Assembly (NCBI RefSeq): GCF_014874095.1
Contig: NZ_JADBEB010000001.1
Location: 3,100,001 to 3,164,000 of the forward strand
Direction of reading: 5' to 3'
Source of the DNA: Plantactinospora soyae
GTDB taxonomy: Bacteria; Actinomycetota; Actinomycetes; Mycobacteriales; Micromonosporaceae
DNA length: 64,000 bases
Position numbers and translations under genes: made by a program. Of this stretch, positions 33,911 through 42,194 are shown one piece after another. Under the pieces are notes generated by a model that saw nothing but the letters and a program-made list of their open reading frames with translations, searched no databases and was not told where the DNA came from. Position 1 is the first letter of the stretch. Each line of letters starts with the position of its first letter.

Positions 33911-34738
33911 ATGAGTCCGGTGTTGGCGACGAATCTGGGCCTGATCAAGCTCGGCCCCGGGGGTCCGCCCCGGCGCGGCCCGGCGACCCAGAGTCCGGCG
34001 ACCCAGAGCCCGACCGTCCAGAGCCCGGCGCGGCCGGATCCGGCTCGACGCGGTCCGGACGAGTTGCGGGCGCTGGCCGAGGAAGCGGCCCGGGAACTGG
34101 AGGGCGCGCCCGCTCCGGAGATCGTCCGCTGGGCGGCACAGGAGTTCGGCGAGCGCTTCTGCCTGACCAGCTCGATGGCCGACGGGGTACTCGCGCACGT
34201 GGTGTCCCGAGTGGTGCCCGGCGTCGACGTGATCTTCCTCGACACCGGACTGCACTTCCCGGAGACGCTCCGGGTACGGGACACGGTGGCCCGGACCCTG
34301 CCGGTCAACGTACGGTCCATCCGGCCCCGCCAGACGGTGGGCCAGCAGGACGGCGAGTACGGCCCCCGGCTCTTCTCCCGCGCGCCGGACGAGTGCTGCG
34401 CGCTGCGTAAGGTCGAGCCGCTGGAGCGGGCGCTGGGCGACTACGACGCCTGGGCCGCCGGGCTGCGCCGGGACGAGTCACCGACCCGGGCGAACACCCC
34501 GGTGGTGGGCTTCGACCCGCGTCGGGGCAAGGTGAAGGTCAACCCGATCGCGGCCTGGACCCAGGCCGAGGTGGACACCTACATCGCCCGCTGGAACGTG
34601 CCGGTCAACGAGCTGTTCCGCCAGGGCTACACCTCGATCGGCTGCTGGCCCTGTACCCGCCGGACGAAGGCGGGCGAGGACCCGAGGGCGGGCCGTTGGG
34701 CGATGTTCGAGAAGACCGAGTGCGGGTTGCACCTCTGA
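33911..34738 (+). CDS. cysH: Adenylylsulfate (APS) reductase
   Basis: This 275-aa thioredoxin-dependent reductase makes sulfite from APS. Cysteines C162-C163 (DECCALRK) and C245/C248 (IGCWPCTRRTKAGED) make the CC...CXXC [4Fe-4S] set of APS-type (not PAPS-type) enzymes. The catalytic Cys is in the C-terminal TECGLHL. The adenylyl-binding region LTSSMADGVLAHVV is intact. The N-terminal ~45 residues carry a Pro-rich imperfect repeat (PATQSPATQSPTVQSP), unusual for the family. ATG 33911 is preceded by AGGGGGAG. Confidence 0.95.
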   Translation: MSPVLATNLGLIKLGPGGPPRRGPATQSPATQSPTVQSPARPDPARRGPDELRALAEEAARELEGAPAPEIVRWAAQEFGERFCLTSSMADGVLAHVVSRVVPGVDVIFLDTGLHFPETLRVRDTVARTLPVNVRSIRPRQTVGQQDGEYGPRLFSRAPDECCALRKVEPLERALGDYDAWAAGLRRDESPTRANTPVVGFDPRRGKVKVNPIAAWTQAEVDTYIARWNVPVNELFRQGYTSIGCWPCTRRTKAGEDPRAGRWAMFEKTECGLHL

Positions 34739-35571
34739 CCGCTGTCCCGGCCCCGATCGTGCTGGTGGCACACGGGAGCCGGGATCCGCGGGCGGCGCTC
34801 GCGACCGAGGCGCTGACCCGGGCCGTGGCAGCGGCCCGGCCCGGTCTGGTGGCCCGGGCCAGCTATCTCGACCACGGTCAGCCCCGCCCGGCGGCCGTAC
34901 TGGCCGAGCTGGAGGCGGCCGGTCACCGGCGGGCCGTACTGGTGCCGCTGCTGCTGACCGCCGCCTATCACGGCAAGGTCGACATCCCCGAGACGGTGGC
35001 GGCGGCCCGGTCGGCGGGGCTGGAGATCCCGGTACTCGTCGGCGACGTGCTGGGGCCCACCGAGGCGGGTGTCGACCCGCGGCTGGTGGCGGGACTGTGC
35101 CGACGGTTGACCGAGGCCGGGTGCTCGGTGCACGGGGACTCCGACAACGGACGCGTCGACGGGCTGGTGCTGGCCGCGGCCGGGACCAGGGACGCGGCTG
35201 CCCGCCGTACGGTCGAGGAGGTGGCCGAGGCGCTCGGCGCCGCCCTGGCCGTCCCGACCCGGGTCGGGTACGCCTCCGCCGCGCCACCGACCGCCGCCGT
35301 GGCCGTGGCCGGGCTGCGGGCGGGGGGTGCCCGGCGGGTGGCGGTGGCCACCTACTTCCTGGCTCCGGGCCGGCTCTACGAGACGGCGATGGCTTCGGCC
35401 CGGGAGGCGGGCGCGGTGGCCTTCGCGGCCCCCCTCGGTGACGCTCCGGAGTTGGCCCGATTGGTACTGGCAAGGGCGGATGCGACCGGAGGCGGATCAT
35501 TGCCGAGAGTGGGCATGAACGAGACGGTCAGCGAAATTCCGCCGGCACGGCCGTCGTCAATTCGTGAATAG
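34720..35571 (+). CDS. CbiX-type sirohydrochlorin chelatase
   Basis: This 283-aa protein is a tandem of two CbiX-like domains. Metal-site His lies in IVLVAHGSRDPRA and in LTAAYHGKVDIPE, and the second half repeats the fold (DGLVLAAAGTRD, VAVATYFLAPGRLYE). It should insert Fe2+ (or Co2+) into sirohydrochlorin, supplying siroheme for SirA. Its GTG start at 34720 overlaps the end of cysH by 19 nt, so it is the last gene of the operon. A perfect terminator follows 4 nt after its stop. Confidence 0.88.
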   Translation: MRVAPLTAVPAPIVLVAHGSRDPRAALATEALTRAVAAARPGLVARASYLDHGQPRPAAVLAELEAAGHRRAVLVPLLLTAAYHGKVDIPETVAAARSAGLEIPVLVGDVLGPTEAGVDPRLVAGLCRRLTEAGCSVHGDSDNGRVDGLVLAAAGTRDAAARRTVEEVAEALGAALAVPTRVGYASAAPPTAAVAVAGLRAGGARRVAVATYFLAPGRLYETAMASAREAGAVAFAAPLGDAPELARLVLARADATGGGSLPRVGMNETVSEIPPARPSSIRE

Positions 35572-35574
35572 CGA

Positions 35575-35605
35575 GACGCCCTGGGGAACCAGTCCCCAGG
35601 GCGTC
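35575..35605. terminator. Perfect bidirectional terminator
   Basis: GACGCCCTGGGGA / TCCCCAGGGCGTC, a 13-bp stem with a 5-nt loop, lies between the convergent chelatase and whiB1 genes. Confidence 0.85.
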
Positions 35606-35624
35606 CAATGCGATGATCGGTCGG

Positions 35625-35882
35625 TCAGGCAGAGTGAGCGCGCAGGACCCGAAGGCCACCACGGCGCTTGACAGCGCGCCGTTCTTCTTCGCTCATTCCG
35701 CCCCAGACGCCGGCGTCCTGACCGGATTCGAGTGCCCACTGGAGGCACTCGTCGGTCACGGAGCAACGCCGGCAGACGGCCTTGGCCTGCTCGACCTGCA
35801 GGACTGCCGGCCCGGACGTTCCGATCGGGAAGAACAGCTCCGGGTCTTCGTCGCGGCAGGCAGCATGGTGGCGCCAGTCCAT
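35625..35882 (-). CDS. whiB1: WhiB1/WblE iron-sulfur regulator
   Basis: This 85-aa protein begins MDWRHHAACRDEDPELFFPI, with cluster cysteines C9, C37, C40 and C46 at the same positions as mycobacterial WhiB1. The sigma-contacting turn is AGVWGGMSEEERR. WhiB1/WblE is an NO-sensitive [4Fe-4S] protein that binds the primary sigma factor and is essential in mycobacteria. A much longer upstream in-frame reading exists, but this ATG is the conserved start. Its promoter and a leader of ~190 nt lie in the following gap. Confidence 0.95.
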   Translation of the reverse strand: MDWRHHAACRDEDPELFFPIGTSGPAVLQVEQAKAVCRRCSVTDECLQWALESGQDAGVWGGMSEEERRAVKRRGGLRVLRAHSA

Positions 35883-36299
35883 GGCGGCAACACTCCTCAA
35901 TCTGGGTGGGCGGCAGTGCTTTCGTGGATCTTTCCTATATGCGTCCGCGGTGCCGATCGCGACGGTATGGGCCCATCGGTTCGGCAACGCGAGAGCAGGC
36001 TTTGTGTTTGTGGAACCCGGTGGACAGGCACCTTGTTGAGTGCGCCCACGCAATGTTCCGGTAACTCAAGTTCGCTTGTGAATACTTTCACGAACTCCCG
36101 TGATGTCAAGGGTAACGCCCCGAAAAACTCTGAGCAGGTGAGACAGCTCACGGCCCATTTGTCCGGATTGCCACCCTCGTCGGCACCCGGTGTGCCACAG
36201 CCAAGAATCAATATAGTACAGTCCAGCCGACATTGCTGGCATTTCCGGCACCGCCCTCACCGTTGCTCGGGGCTCTCTACCGGTCGCTGTACCCCAGCG
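35883..36299. other. 417-bp gap upstream of whiB1
   Basis: There is no gene. It is clearly poorer in GC than its surroundings and holds the whiB1 promoter (36081-36109). A leader of about 190 nt precedes whiB1. The distal part (36200-36260) has an AT-rich patch (CAATATAGTACAG) with no assigned role. Confidence 0.7.
36081..36109 (-). promoter_or_regulatory. Sigma-70-type promoter of whiB1
   Basis: Read on the minus strand: TTGACA (36109-36104), a 17-nt spacer and AGTATT (36086-36081). The -35 is a perfect match. An inverted repeat, GTGAA-4 nt-TTCAC, covers the -10 element and could be an operator, perhaps for a cAMP-receptor-type or WhiB-linked regulator. Confidence 0.65.
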
Positions 36300-37250
36300 C
36301 TAGCAGATTACTCTTAGTGCGGCCGCAACGGAGGTGAATCGAACTTTGTTTCGCTCTCCGAGATAGTCGCCATCGAGCTGGAACGCCTGCGGACGCTCTG
36401 CTACCAGGGAAAACTCGTCCAGGTCGTGCAGTCGTAAAATTTGCCGGCCGCGAGGGTCGGGCTGCCGGGACAAGCTCTGCGTCACCATCCGTGTTGTGCT
36501 CTGTACCCGTAGGCGACGCATGGCGAGCACATCCAGGCCGAGATCGAACGAGGCGTCCGGGTTGGGATTGACCTCACGGTCACCGACGTAGGTCCACGGC
36601 GCGGTGTTCTGGATGATCACCGTGGCGAGTTCACCCTCCGTGATCTCGCCCGGACGTTCCAGCCTGATCGTGGGATGCCGACGTTCGTCACCGAGCAGGT
36701 ACTGGCTGACGATCGACCGCAGGTACAACGACGGGGTGGAGACCCGACCCCGGCGGCGGGCCCGCTCGACCCGGTTGATCACCGCCGCGTCGAGCCCGAG
36801 CCCCGCGCAGAAGGTGAAGTACCGGTCGTCGGCCCGACCCAGCCCGATGGTGCGTACCCGGCCCAGCCGCAGCCCTTCGAGGATCACACCGGCGGCGTCC
36901 GGCCACTGGCTCGGCAGCCCGAGCGCCCGGGCGAACACGTTGGTGGAGCCGCCCGGTACGGCGGCGAGGGCCGGCAGTTGCTCGGCCGACGGTCGGTTCT
37001 CGTCGGTGTCGGAGGGTCCGGCCGTCATCAGGCCGTTGACCACCTCGTTGACGGTGCCGTCCCCGCCGAGGGTGACCACCAGGTCGACGCCCTGCCGGGC
37101 CGCCGCCCTGGCCAGCGCGACCGCGTGCCCACGCCGCCTGGTGTACTCGACGGTGAGGTCGACCTCGCTGCGGAGCGCCCGGACGAGCACGTCACGGCCG
37201 CGTCCGGTGGTGGTGGTGGCCTTGGGATTGACCACCAGGATGGCCCGCAT
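36300..37250 (-). CDS. Diacylglycerol/lipid kinase
   Basis: This 316-aa DAGK_cat-family protein begins MRAILVVNPKATTTT and has the nucleotide-binding GGDGTVNEVVNGL and AAVPGGSTNVFARALGLP motifs. The C-terminal half is beta-rich and ends near FQLDGDYLGERNKV. It should phosphorylate diacylglycerol or a related lipid with ATP. The lipid is not determinable. ATG 37250 leaves 42 bp to the divergent membrane-protein gene. Confidence 0.9.
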   Translation of the reverse strand: MRAILVVNPKATTTTGRGRDVLVRALRSEVDLTVEYTRRRGHAVALARAAARQGVDLVVTLGGDGTVNEVVNGLMTAGPSDTDENRPSAEQLPALAAVPGGSTNVFARALGLPSQWPDAAGVILEGLRLGRVRTIGLGRADDRYFTFCAGLGLDAAVINRVERARRRGRVSTPSLYLRSIVSQYLLGDERRHPTIRLERPGEITEGELATVIIQNTAPWTYVGDREVNPNPDASFDLGLDVLAMRRLRVQSTTRMVTQSLSRQPDPRGRQILRLHDLDEFSLVAERPQAFQLDGDYLGERNKVRFTSVAAALRVIC

Positions 37251-37292
37251 GGGCGGCACTGTACCGCGAGCCACCGAGGTATCGTGGCGGCC

Positions 37293-37691
37293 GTGACAAG
37301 CGTCCCTGAACCTCTGCCCGGCTCACTGCGCTGGGCGGTGTGGCTGCTGCGGGCCGAGGGGATCGCTCTGGGCCTGCTGACGGTCTTCCTGCTCTACGCC
37401 ACCCTGCGCGAGACCGCCAGCCTCGTCGGCGGGCTGTTCGTGACCGTCTTCGCGCTGGCCGGAGCCGCCACGCTGTGGGCGCTCGCCGTCGCGCTCGGCC
37501 GCCGCCGGACCATCGCCCGCGCACCGGCGATCGTGTTGCAGTTCATGCTGGTGCCGATCGGTTACTACATGATCCAGGGCGGGCTGGTCTGGCTGGGCGT
37601 TCCACTGATCGTGCTCGGCCTGCTGGTCTGTGGCCTGCTGCTGACCGGGCCGACGAACCGGGCGCTGGGCCTCGACGCCGAGCGGGCCTGA
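37293..37691 (+). CDS. Small four-span membrane protein
   Basis: This ~132-aa protein has four hydrophobic spans (WAVWLLRAEGIALGLLTVFL, GLFVTVFALAGAATLWALAV, IVLQFMLVPIGYYMIQGGL and VPLIVLGLLVCGLLLTG) and short termini. I do not recognise its function. GTG 37293 (MTSVPEPLPGSLR) is the natural start; the long upstream frame is antisense to the lipid kinase. It shares the short divergent gap with that gene. Confidence 0.7.
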   Translation: MTSVPEPLPGSLRWAVWLLRAEGIALGLLTVFLLYATLRETASLVGGLFVTVFALAGAATLWALAVALGRRRTIARAPAIVLQFMLVPIGYYMIQGGLVWLGVPLIVLGLLVCGLLLTGPTNRALGLDAERA

Positions 37692-37743
37692 GTCGGCCGA
37701 CCCACCGGCCCCGGTCAGCGCTCCCGGCTCCCGGTCAGTCTCG

Positions 37744-38151
37744 TCAGAGCCCGCCGGCGCGGCGGGTGAGCAGCATGATGGTCGCCCGGCCGTTGTCGGC
37801 GGTAGCCGAGGCCGAGGTGGTCAGCGCGGTCAGCACCTTCCAGGCGAACGACGACTCGGCGGGCAGCCGCGAGCCCCGTGTCGTCGCGACGGACACCTCG
37901 ACGGTCAGCGCGTCGTCGGTGACCGAGAACCGGCATTCGAGTTCGGCGTCCCGGGTCGCGACGGCCAGCAGCATCGCGCACGCCTCGTCGACGGCGATGC
38001 GCAGATCCTCGATCTCGTCCAGGGCGAACTGCAGCCGCGCGGCCAGTCCGGCCGTCGCGGTACGCAGTACGCCGAGATAGCCACCGTCAGCGGGCACGGT
38101 GAGCAGGACGACGTCGTCGCCGGTCTGTGGCGGTGTGGTCAGTTGAGTCAC
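37744..38151 (-). CDS. Degenerate RsbW-like anti-sigma factor
   Basis: This 135-aa HATPase-like protein resembles the anti-SigF/B group of actinobacteria (DEIEDLRIAVDEACAMLL). The N box has DEACAML where typical kinases have N...NA..H, and no DxGxG loop follows. It may therefore bind a sigma factor without ATP-dependent kinase activity. The sigma gene that commonly follows such proteins is absent: the next gene on that side is convergent. GTG 38151 (MTQLTTPPQTGDD) starts it. Confidence 0.7.
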   Translation of the reverse strand: MTQLTTPPQTGDDVVLLTVPADGGYLGVLRTATAGLAARLQFALDEIEDLRIAVDEACAMLLAVATRDAELECRFSVTDDALTVEVSVATTRGSRLPAESSFAWKVLTALTTSASATADNGRATIMLLTRRAGGL

Positions 38152-38316
38152 CAGGCCTATCCCCCCGTATCGGACTGTACCCGCCCACCGGGTACCGGCG
38201 GTGGCCCGGCGCACGAGCGATCTGACCCCCGGTCGGGAGCCGGCGCGACCTTCCCGGTCGGTCGGTGCCGCCCGGGTCCCGGGTACGCCGGCCGCCGGTT
38301 CGGGACGGCGGTTCTG

Positions 38317-38378
38317 GCCGGTACGGCGACAATGGCCGGCACGTCGTGGTGACGTGCCGGCCGGATCGCCGTACCGGC
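38317..38378 (-). other. Two-tier long hairpin downstream of sodN
   Basis: An outer 13-bp stem (38317-38329 with 38366-38378) and an inner 12-bp stem (38334-38345 with 38351-38362, loop GTGGT) are joined by a small 4/3-nt internal loop. In all, 25 bp are perfectly paired. It lies 45-106 nt past the sodN stop in the direction of transcription. It may be a terminator, a 3'-end stabiliser or part of a 3'-UTR-derived RNA. Confidence 0.75.
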
Positions 38379-38422
38379 GTCGACGCCTTGGAGCCGAGCG
38401 GCCCGGCGGCGGCGACGAAAAC

Positions 38423-38830
38423 TCACGCCTGCTTGGTCTCCCAGAAGATCTTCGCGATCTCGTCGATCTTCTGCAGCAACTCGTCGGCCTTGGAGCCGTC
38501 GGTGGTGGCCTTGGTGCCGCCGCCACCACCGGCGAGCTTGGTGGCCTCGTTGAACAGCTGGTGCAGCTGCGGGTACTTCTCGAAGTGTGGCGGCTTGAAG
38601 TAGTCGGTCCAGAGCACCCAGAGGTGGTGCTTGACCAGTTCGGAGCGCTGCTCCTTGATGATCAGGGCCCGGGTGCGGAACTCGGGGTCGGTGTTGGCCT
38701 GGTACTTCTCGTCGATCGCCTTGATCGACTCGGCCTCGATCCGGGCCTGGGCCGGGTCGTAGACGCCGCAGGGCAGATCGCAGTGTGCACTGGCGACGAT
38801 GCGAGGTGTAAGGATGCGTGGAAGTCGCAT
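38423..38830 (-). CDS. sodN: Nickel superoxide dismutase
   Basis: This 135-aa precursor has the nickel hook HCDLPCGVYDP; after removal of 15 residues (MRLPRILTPRIVASA) the mature N-terminus is His16, followed by Cys17 and Cys21. It dismutates superoxide in the cytoplasm as a hexamer. A Gly/Lys/Thr segment (GGGGGTKATTDGSK) near residue 105 is looser than usual. ATG 38830 has GGAGGG 6 nt upstream. It is divergent from its maturation protease gene by 83 bp. Confidence 0.97.
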   Translation of the reverse strand: MRLPRILTPRIVASAHCDLPCGVYDPAQARIEAESIKAIDEKYQANTDPEFRTRALIIKEQRSELVKHHLWVLWTDYFKPPHFEKYPQLHQLFNEATKLAGGGGGTKATTDGSKADELLQKIDEIAKIFWETKQA

Positions 38831-38913
38831 GTGACCCTCCATGGCAAGTCTGTGATGATCCAGGATGACAGTACTCCTGCGATATGTCCCCGAAGGGGCG
38901 GAGGTGAAACTCG

Positions 38914-39264
38914 GTGTCCGCCGACACTCCCCACGTCGGGCGTCGGCTCCGGCCGCCGGTATTCGCCGTACTCGTGGTGGGGCCGTCAATGGTTCCGACG
39001 TTGCGGCACGGCGACGCGCTGCTGGTCCGGCGCGGTGGCCGGGCGATCCGCCCCGGCGACCTGGTGGTCGCCGTGTTCCGGACCCGACCGGACCTGCTCG
39101 TGGTCAAGCGCGCGGTCCGCGCCACCGACGGTGGTTGGTGGGTACGCGGTGACAACGAACTGGTCACCGACGACTCTCGGGCGTACGGGGTTGCCGACGT
39201 GCGGGGACGGGTAGTGTTCCGGTACTGGCCACGTCCGGGGCGGTTCGGTTACCAGCCGGTATGA
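38914..39264 (+). CDS. sodX: SodX, S26-type maturation protease for NiSOD
   Basis: This 116-aa signal-peptidase-like protein has the catalytic Ser in VVGPSMVPTL (S25) and Lys in LLVVKRAVRA (K65), plus the RGDNELVTDDSRAYG box. It lacks a membrane anchor. The family removes the N-terminal extension of pro-NiSOD so that His1 can bind nickel. GTG 38914 is preceded by GGAGGTGA. Divergent adjacency with sodN fits its role. Confidence 0.9.
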   Translation: MSADTPHVGRRLRPPVFAVLVVGPSMVPTLRHGDALLVRRGGRAIRPGDLVVAVFRTRPDLLVVKRAVRATDGGWWVRGDNELVTDDSRAYGVADVRGRVVFRYWPRPGRFGYQPV

Positions 39265-39401
39265 CCCTGCAGGGCGGCCGGCACCCGAGGCGCCACTATG
39301 CTCTGTAGTTCATACCGGGTGACCCCCGCTCCGCTGCCGGCGATCGCTGATCTCGCGCCGAACCGGCCGCTCCGACTGCATCGACGCATCTTGGAGTCAC
39401 C

Positions 39402-40625
39402 ATGTCATCCACCGCCGTGGACCCCACTGATCCAGCCTTCGCCCTGCATCGGGGTGGCAAGTTGACGGTCGCCTCGACCGTTCCGCTGGCCACGCGGGAG
39501 GACCTTTCCCTCGCCTACACCCCGGGTGTCGCCCGGGTCTGTGAGGCCATCGCCGCCGATCCCGCCCTGGTGGACGAGTACACCTGGGTCTCGCACACGG
39601 TGGCGGTCGTGACGGACGGGTCGGCCGTACTGGGTCTGGGCAACATCGGCCCCCGGGCGGCGATGCCGGTGATGGAGGGCAAGGCGGTGCTGTTCAAGCA
39701 GTTCGGTGGGGTGGACGCCGTACCGATCTGTCTGGACACCCAGGACGTCGAGGAGATCATCGCGGTGGTGACCGCGCTGGCACCGTCGTTCGGGGGCATC
39801 AACCTGGAGGACATCAGCGCGCCCCGGTGCTTCGAGATCGAGCGCCGGCTCGACGAGGCACTGCCGATCCCGGTCTTCCACGACGACCAGCACGGCACCG
39901 CCGTCGTGGTGCTCGCGGCGCTGCGCAACGCCGCCACGCTGCTCAACCGCAAGCTCGGTGACCTGCGGGTGGCGGTCAGTGGTGCCGGGGCCGCCGGGGT
40001 CGCGGTGACCAAGATGCTGGTGGCCGGGGGTGTCAATCCGGCCGAGGTGGTGGTCTGCGACTCCCGGGGAATCATCCACCAGGGCCGACCGGATCTGACC
40101 GAGACCAAGGCCGAACTGGCCCAGTTGACCAATGCCGCCGGCCGGACCGGTGGCATCACCGAGGCACTGCGCGACGCCGACGTGCTGATCGGTGTCTCGG
40201 GTGGACAGATCCCCGAGGAGGCGGTGGCCGGGATGGCCCCCGGCGGCGCCATCTTCGCGCTGGCCAACCCCACGCCCGAGGTGCATCCGGAGATGGCCGC
40301 CCGGTACGCCTCGGTGGTCGCGACCGGTCGCAGTGACTATCCCAACCAGATCAACAACGTGCTGGCCTTCCCCGGCATCTTCCAGGGGGCGTTGGCGGCA
40401 CGGGCGGTCCGGATCACCGAGGGCATGAAGGTGGCCGCCGCCGACGCGATCGCGGCGGTCGCCAGCGAGCGGGCGTGGCCGGACGGCGAGCAGCCGGCCG
40501 GGCCGGACTCCGGGCCGCTCCGGGCCGACGCCATCGTGCCGTCACCGCTGGACCCGAGGGTGGCGCCGGCGGTCGCGGAGGCGGTTGCCGAGGCGGCTCG
40601 CCGAGACGGCGTCGCCCGCGCCTGA
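39402..40625 (+). CDS. NAD(P)-dependent malic enzyme
   Basis: This 407-aa oxidative decarboxylase converts malate to pyruvate and CO2. Motifs are [53 protein letters not shown], the Rossmann [13 protein letters not shown] and [20 protein letters not shown]. It is the short bacterial form without a phosphotransacetylase tail. The C-terminal ~40 residues are Ala/Pro-rich. It is monocistronic; coenzyme preference cannot be read with certainty. Confidence 0.94.
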   Translation: MSSTAVDPTDPAFALHRGGKLTVASTVPLATREDLSLAYTPGVARVCEAIAADPALVDEYTWVSHTVAVVTDGSAVLGLGNIGPRAAMPVMEGKAVLFKQFGGVDAVPICLDTQDVEEIIAVVTALAPSFGGINLEDISAPRCFEIERRLDEALPIPVFHDDQHGTAVVVLAALRNAATLLNRKLGDLRVAVSGAGAAGVAVTKMLVAGGVNPAEVVVCDSRGIIHQGRPDLTETKAELAQLTNAAGRTGGITEALRDADVLIGVSGGQIPEEAVAGMAPGGAIFALANPTPEVHPEMAARYASVVATGRSDYPNQINNVLAFPGIFQGALAARAVRITEGMKVAAADAIAAVASERAWPDGEQPAGPDSGPLRADAIVPSPLDPRVAPAVAEAVAEAARRDGVARA

Positions 40626-40663
40626 CCGTTCGCCGTGCCATCGTTTTCGCGCCATCGCTCTCC

Positions 40664-40753
40664 GCGCCTGGCCGTTTGTCCGCGCCCGGCCGTCGTCCGG
40701 ATCTGACCGTTCGCCCGTGCCTGGCCGTCGTCGGGGTCTGGCCCTTTCTGGGG
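40664..40753. repeat. Degenerate 18-bp tandem repeat, five units
   Basis: Units of 18 bp begin at 40664, 40682, 40700, 40718 and 40736. They share a core like CTGGCCGTCGTCCG with several substitutions per unit. They lie between the malic-enzyme and oxidoreductase genes and read open in several frames without protein-like composition. Confidence 0.55.
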
Positions 40754-40883
40754 CCTGCCCGTCGCGGTCGGCCTCGGTGTGGTCCGCGCCGTCCGGGGTC
40801 GCCGTCGGCTGGCTGCCGCCGGCCCCGGTCGGCAGGTCGACGGCCGGTCGACCCCGCCGGCGCGGCGAGGTAACGTGTCGATC

Positions 40884-41837
40884 ATGCGTGCCGCGTACGC
40901 CTCGAAGTTCGATGCCGACGATCCACTCGCCGCGCTGGTCGTGGGTGATCGACCCGAGCCGGCACATCCCGATCCGGACTGGGTGACGGTGCAGGTGCGG
41001 GCCAGTTCGCTGAACCACCACGACATCTGGACCCTGCGCGGGGTCGGGCTACCCGCCGACCGGCTACCGATGATCCTCGGATGCGACGCGGCGGGAGTCG
41101 ATCCGGACGGCAACGAGGTGGTCGTCTATCCGGTGATCCCGGACCCGGGCGATCCGCGGGGGATGTCGCTGCTCTCCGAGAACCATCCCGGCACCCTCGC
41201 CGAGCGGGTCGCGGTGCCCCGGGCCAACCTGGTGCCCAAGCCGGCCGGCATGTCCTTCGTCGAGGCGGCGTGCCTGCCGACGGCCTGGCTGACCGCGTAC
41301 CGGATGCTCACCACCAGGGGACGGGTGGACGAGGGCGAGGCGGTGCTGGTGCAGGGCGCCGGTGGCGGCGTCGCGACGGCGGCCGTGGTGCTCGCGGTGG
41401 CACTCGGCAAGCGGGTGTACGCGACCAGCCGGGACGCCGGGAAGCGGGACCGGATCGCCGCCCTGGGTGCGACCGCGTTGTCGCCGGGGGCACGCCTGCC
41501 GGAGCGGGTCGACGTGGTCGTCGAGACGGTCGGCGCGGCGACGTTCGACCACTCGTTGAAGTCGGCCGCCCCGGGCGCGCGGATCGTGGTCAGTGGCGCG
41601 ACGGCGGGGTACGAGCCGTCCGTGAACCTGCGCCGGGTCTTCGCCATGCAGTTGGAGATCCTCGGATCCACCATGGGTACCCCGGCGGAGCTGGCCGGTC
41701 TGCTCGATCTCTGCGCCCGGAGGGAGATCCGGCCGGTGATCGACGAGACCCTTCCGTTCTCCGGGGTGCCGGAGGCCTTCGCCCGGCTGCTCTCCGGGAA
41801 CGTCTTCGGCAAGGTGGTGCTGGACCACGCCGGCTAG
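40884..41837 (+). CDS. MDR-family zinc-type alcohol dehydrogenase/quinone reductase
   Basis: This 317-aa medium-chain reductase has the GroES-like start MRAAYASKFDADDPL, SLNHHDIWTLRGVG, ILGCDAAGVDPDGNEVV and the nucleotide-binding VLVQGAGGGVATAAVVLAVA followed by YATSRDAGKRDRIAALGA. The typical catalytic-zinc Cys/His set is not seen, so it is more likely an NADPH quinone-oxidoreductase-like enzyme. ATG 40884 follows GAGG. Substrate unknown. Confidence 0.87.
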   Translation: MRAAYASKFDADDPLAALVVGDRPEPAHPDPDWVTVQVRASSLNHHDIWTLRGVGLPADRLPMILGCDAAGVDPDGNEVVVYPVIPDPGDPRGMSLLSENHPGTLAERVAVPRANLVPKPAGMSFVEAACLPTAWLTAYRMLTTRGRVDEGEAVLVQGAGGGVATAAVVLAVALGKRVYATSRDAGKRDRIAALGATALSPGARLPERVDVVVETVGAATFDHSLKSAAPGARIVVSGATAGYEPSVNLRRVFAMQLEILGSTMGTPAELAGLLDLCARREIRPVIDETLPFSGVPEAFARLLSGNVFGKVVLDHAG

Positions 41838-42194
41838 GGCCGGGCGAGCGGAGCCCCGCTGGCGGAGTGCCGGCGATCCCGCGCGAAGGTGCCGTGGCCT
41901 ACCGGCACCGGATGGTCGGTCCGGGGCCGACACGCCCGGCAGTCGGTTGAACACGCGCGGACGACAGGATTTGAAAATCCGGACATTTCACCGGGAATCA
42001 AAACGGACAGCCGGGCGGAATAAGCCGCCGAAAATGCGCCACTAAGTCGGAGTAAAGGCGGACCTTAGAAGAACTAAAGGTTCGCATTCGCCCTTTTCCT
42101 TCGTGCCTCCGTCCGCTTCGGACCGACAGGTACAGTCGTCCCGTTCCGCCCCTCTGATCGCGGATGATGTGTAGGGCGAAGGAGTCGGATCTTG
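41838..42194. other. 357-bp gap with AT-rich segment and small hairpins
   Basis: There is no gene. From ~41960 to ~42110 the GC content drops and short inverted repeats occur: GGATTT-AAATCC (41967-41980), GGCGG-CCGCC (42014-42029) and CCTTAG-CTAAAGG (42063-42080). They may include a terminator for the oxidoreductase and a leader for the beta-helix gene. I could not match any known riboswitch. Confidence 0.5.

Noticed and set aside
39265-39401. Promoter for malic enzyme at TATGCT (39297-39302)
   Set aside because: No acceptable -35 hexamer at a normal distance.
41960-42190. Possible cyclic-di-AMP or other riboswitch before the beta-helix gene
   Set aside because: Small hairpins exist, but none of the conserved riboswitch core motifs I know could be found.
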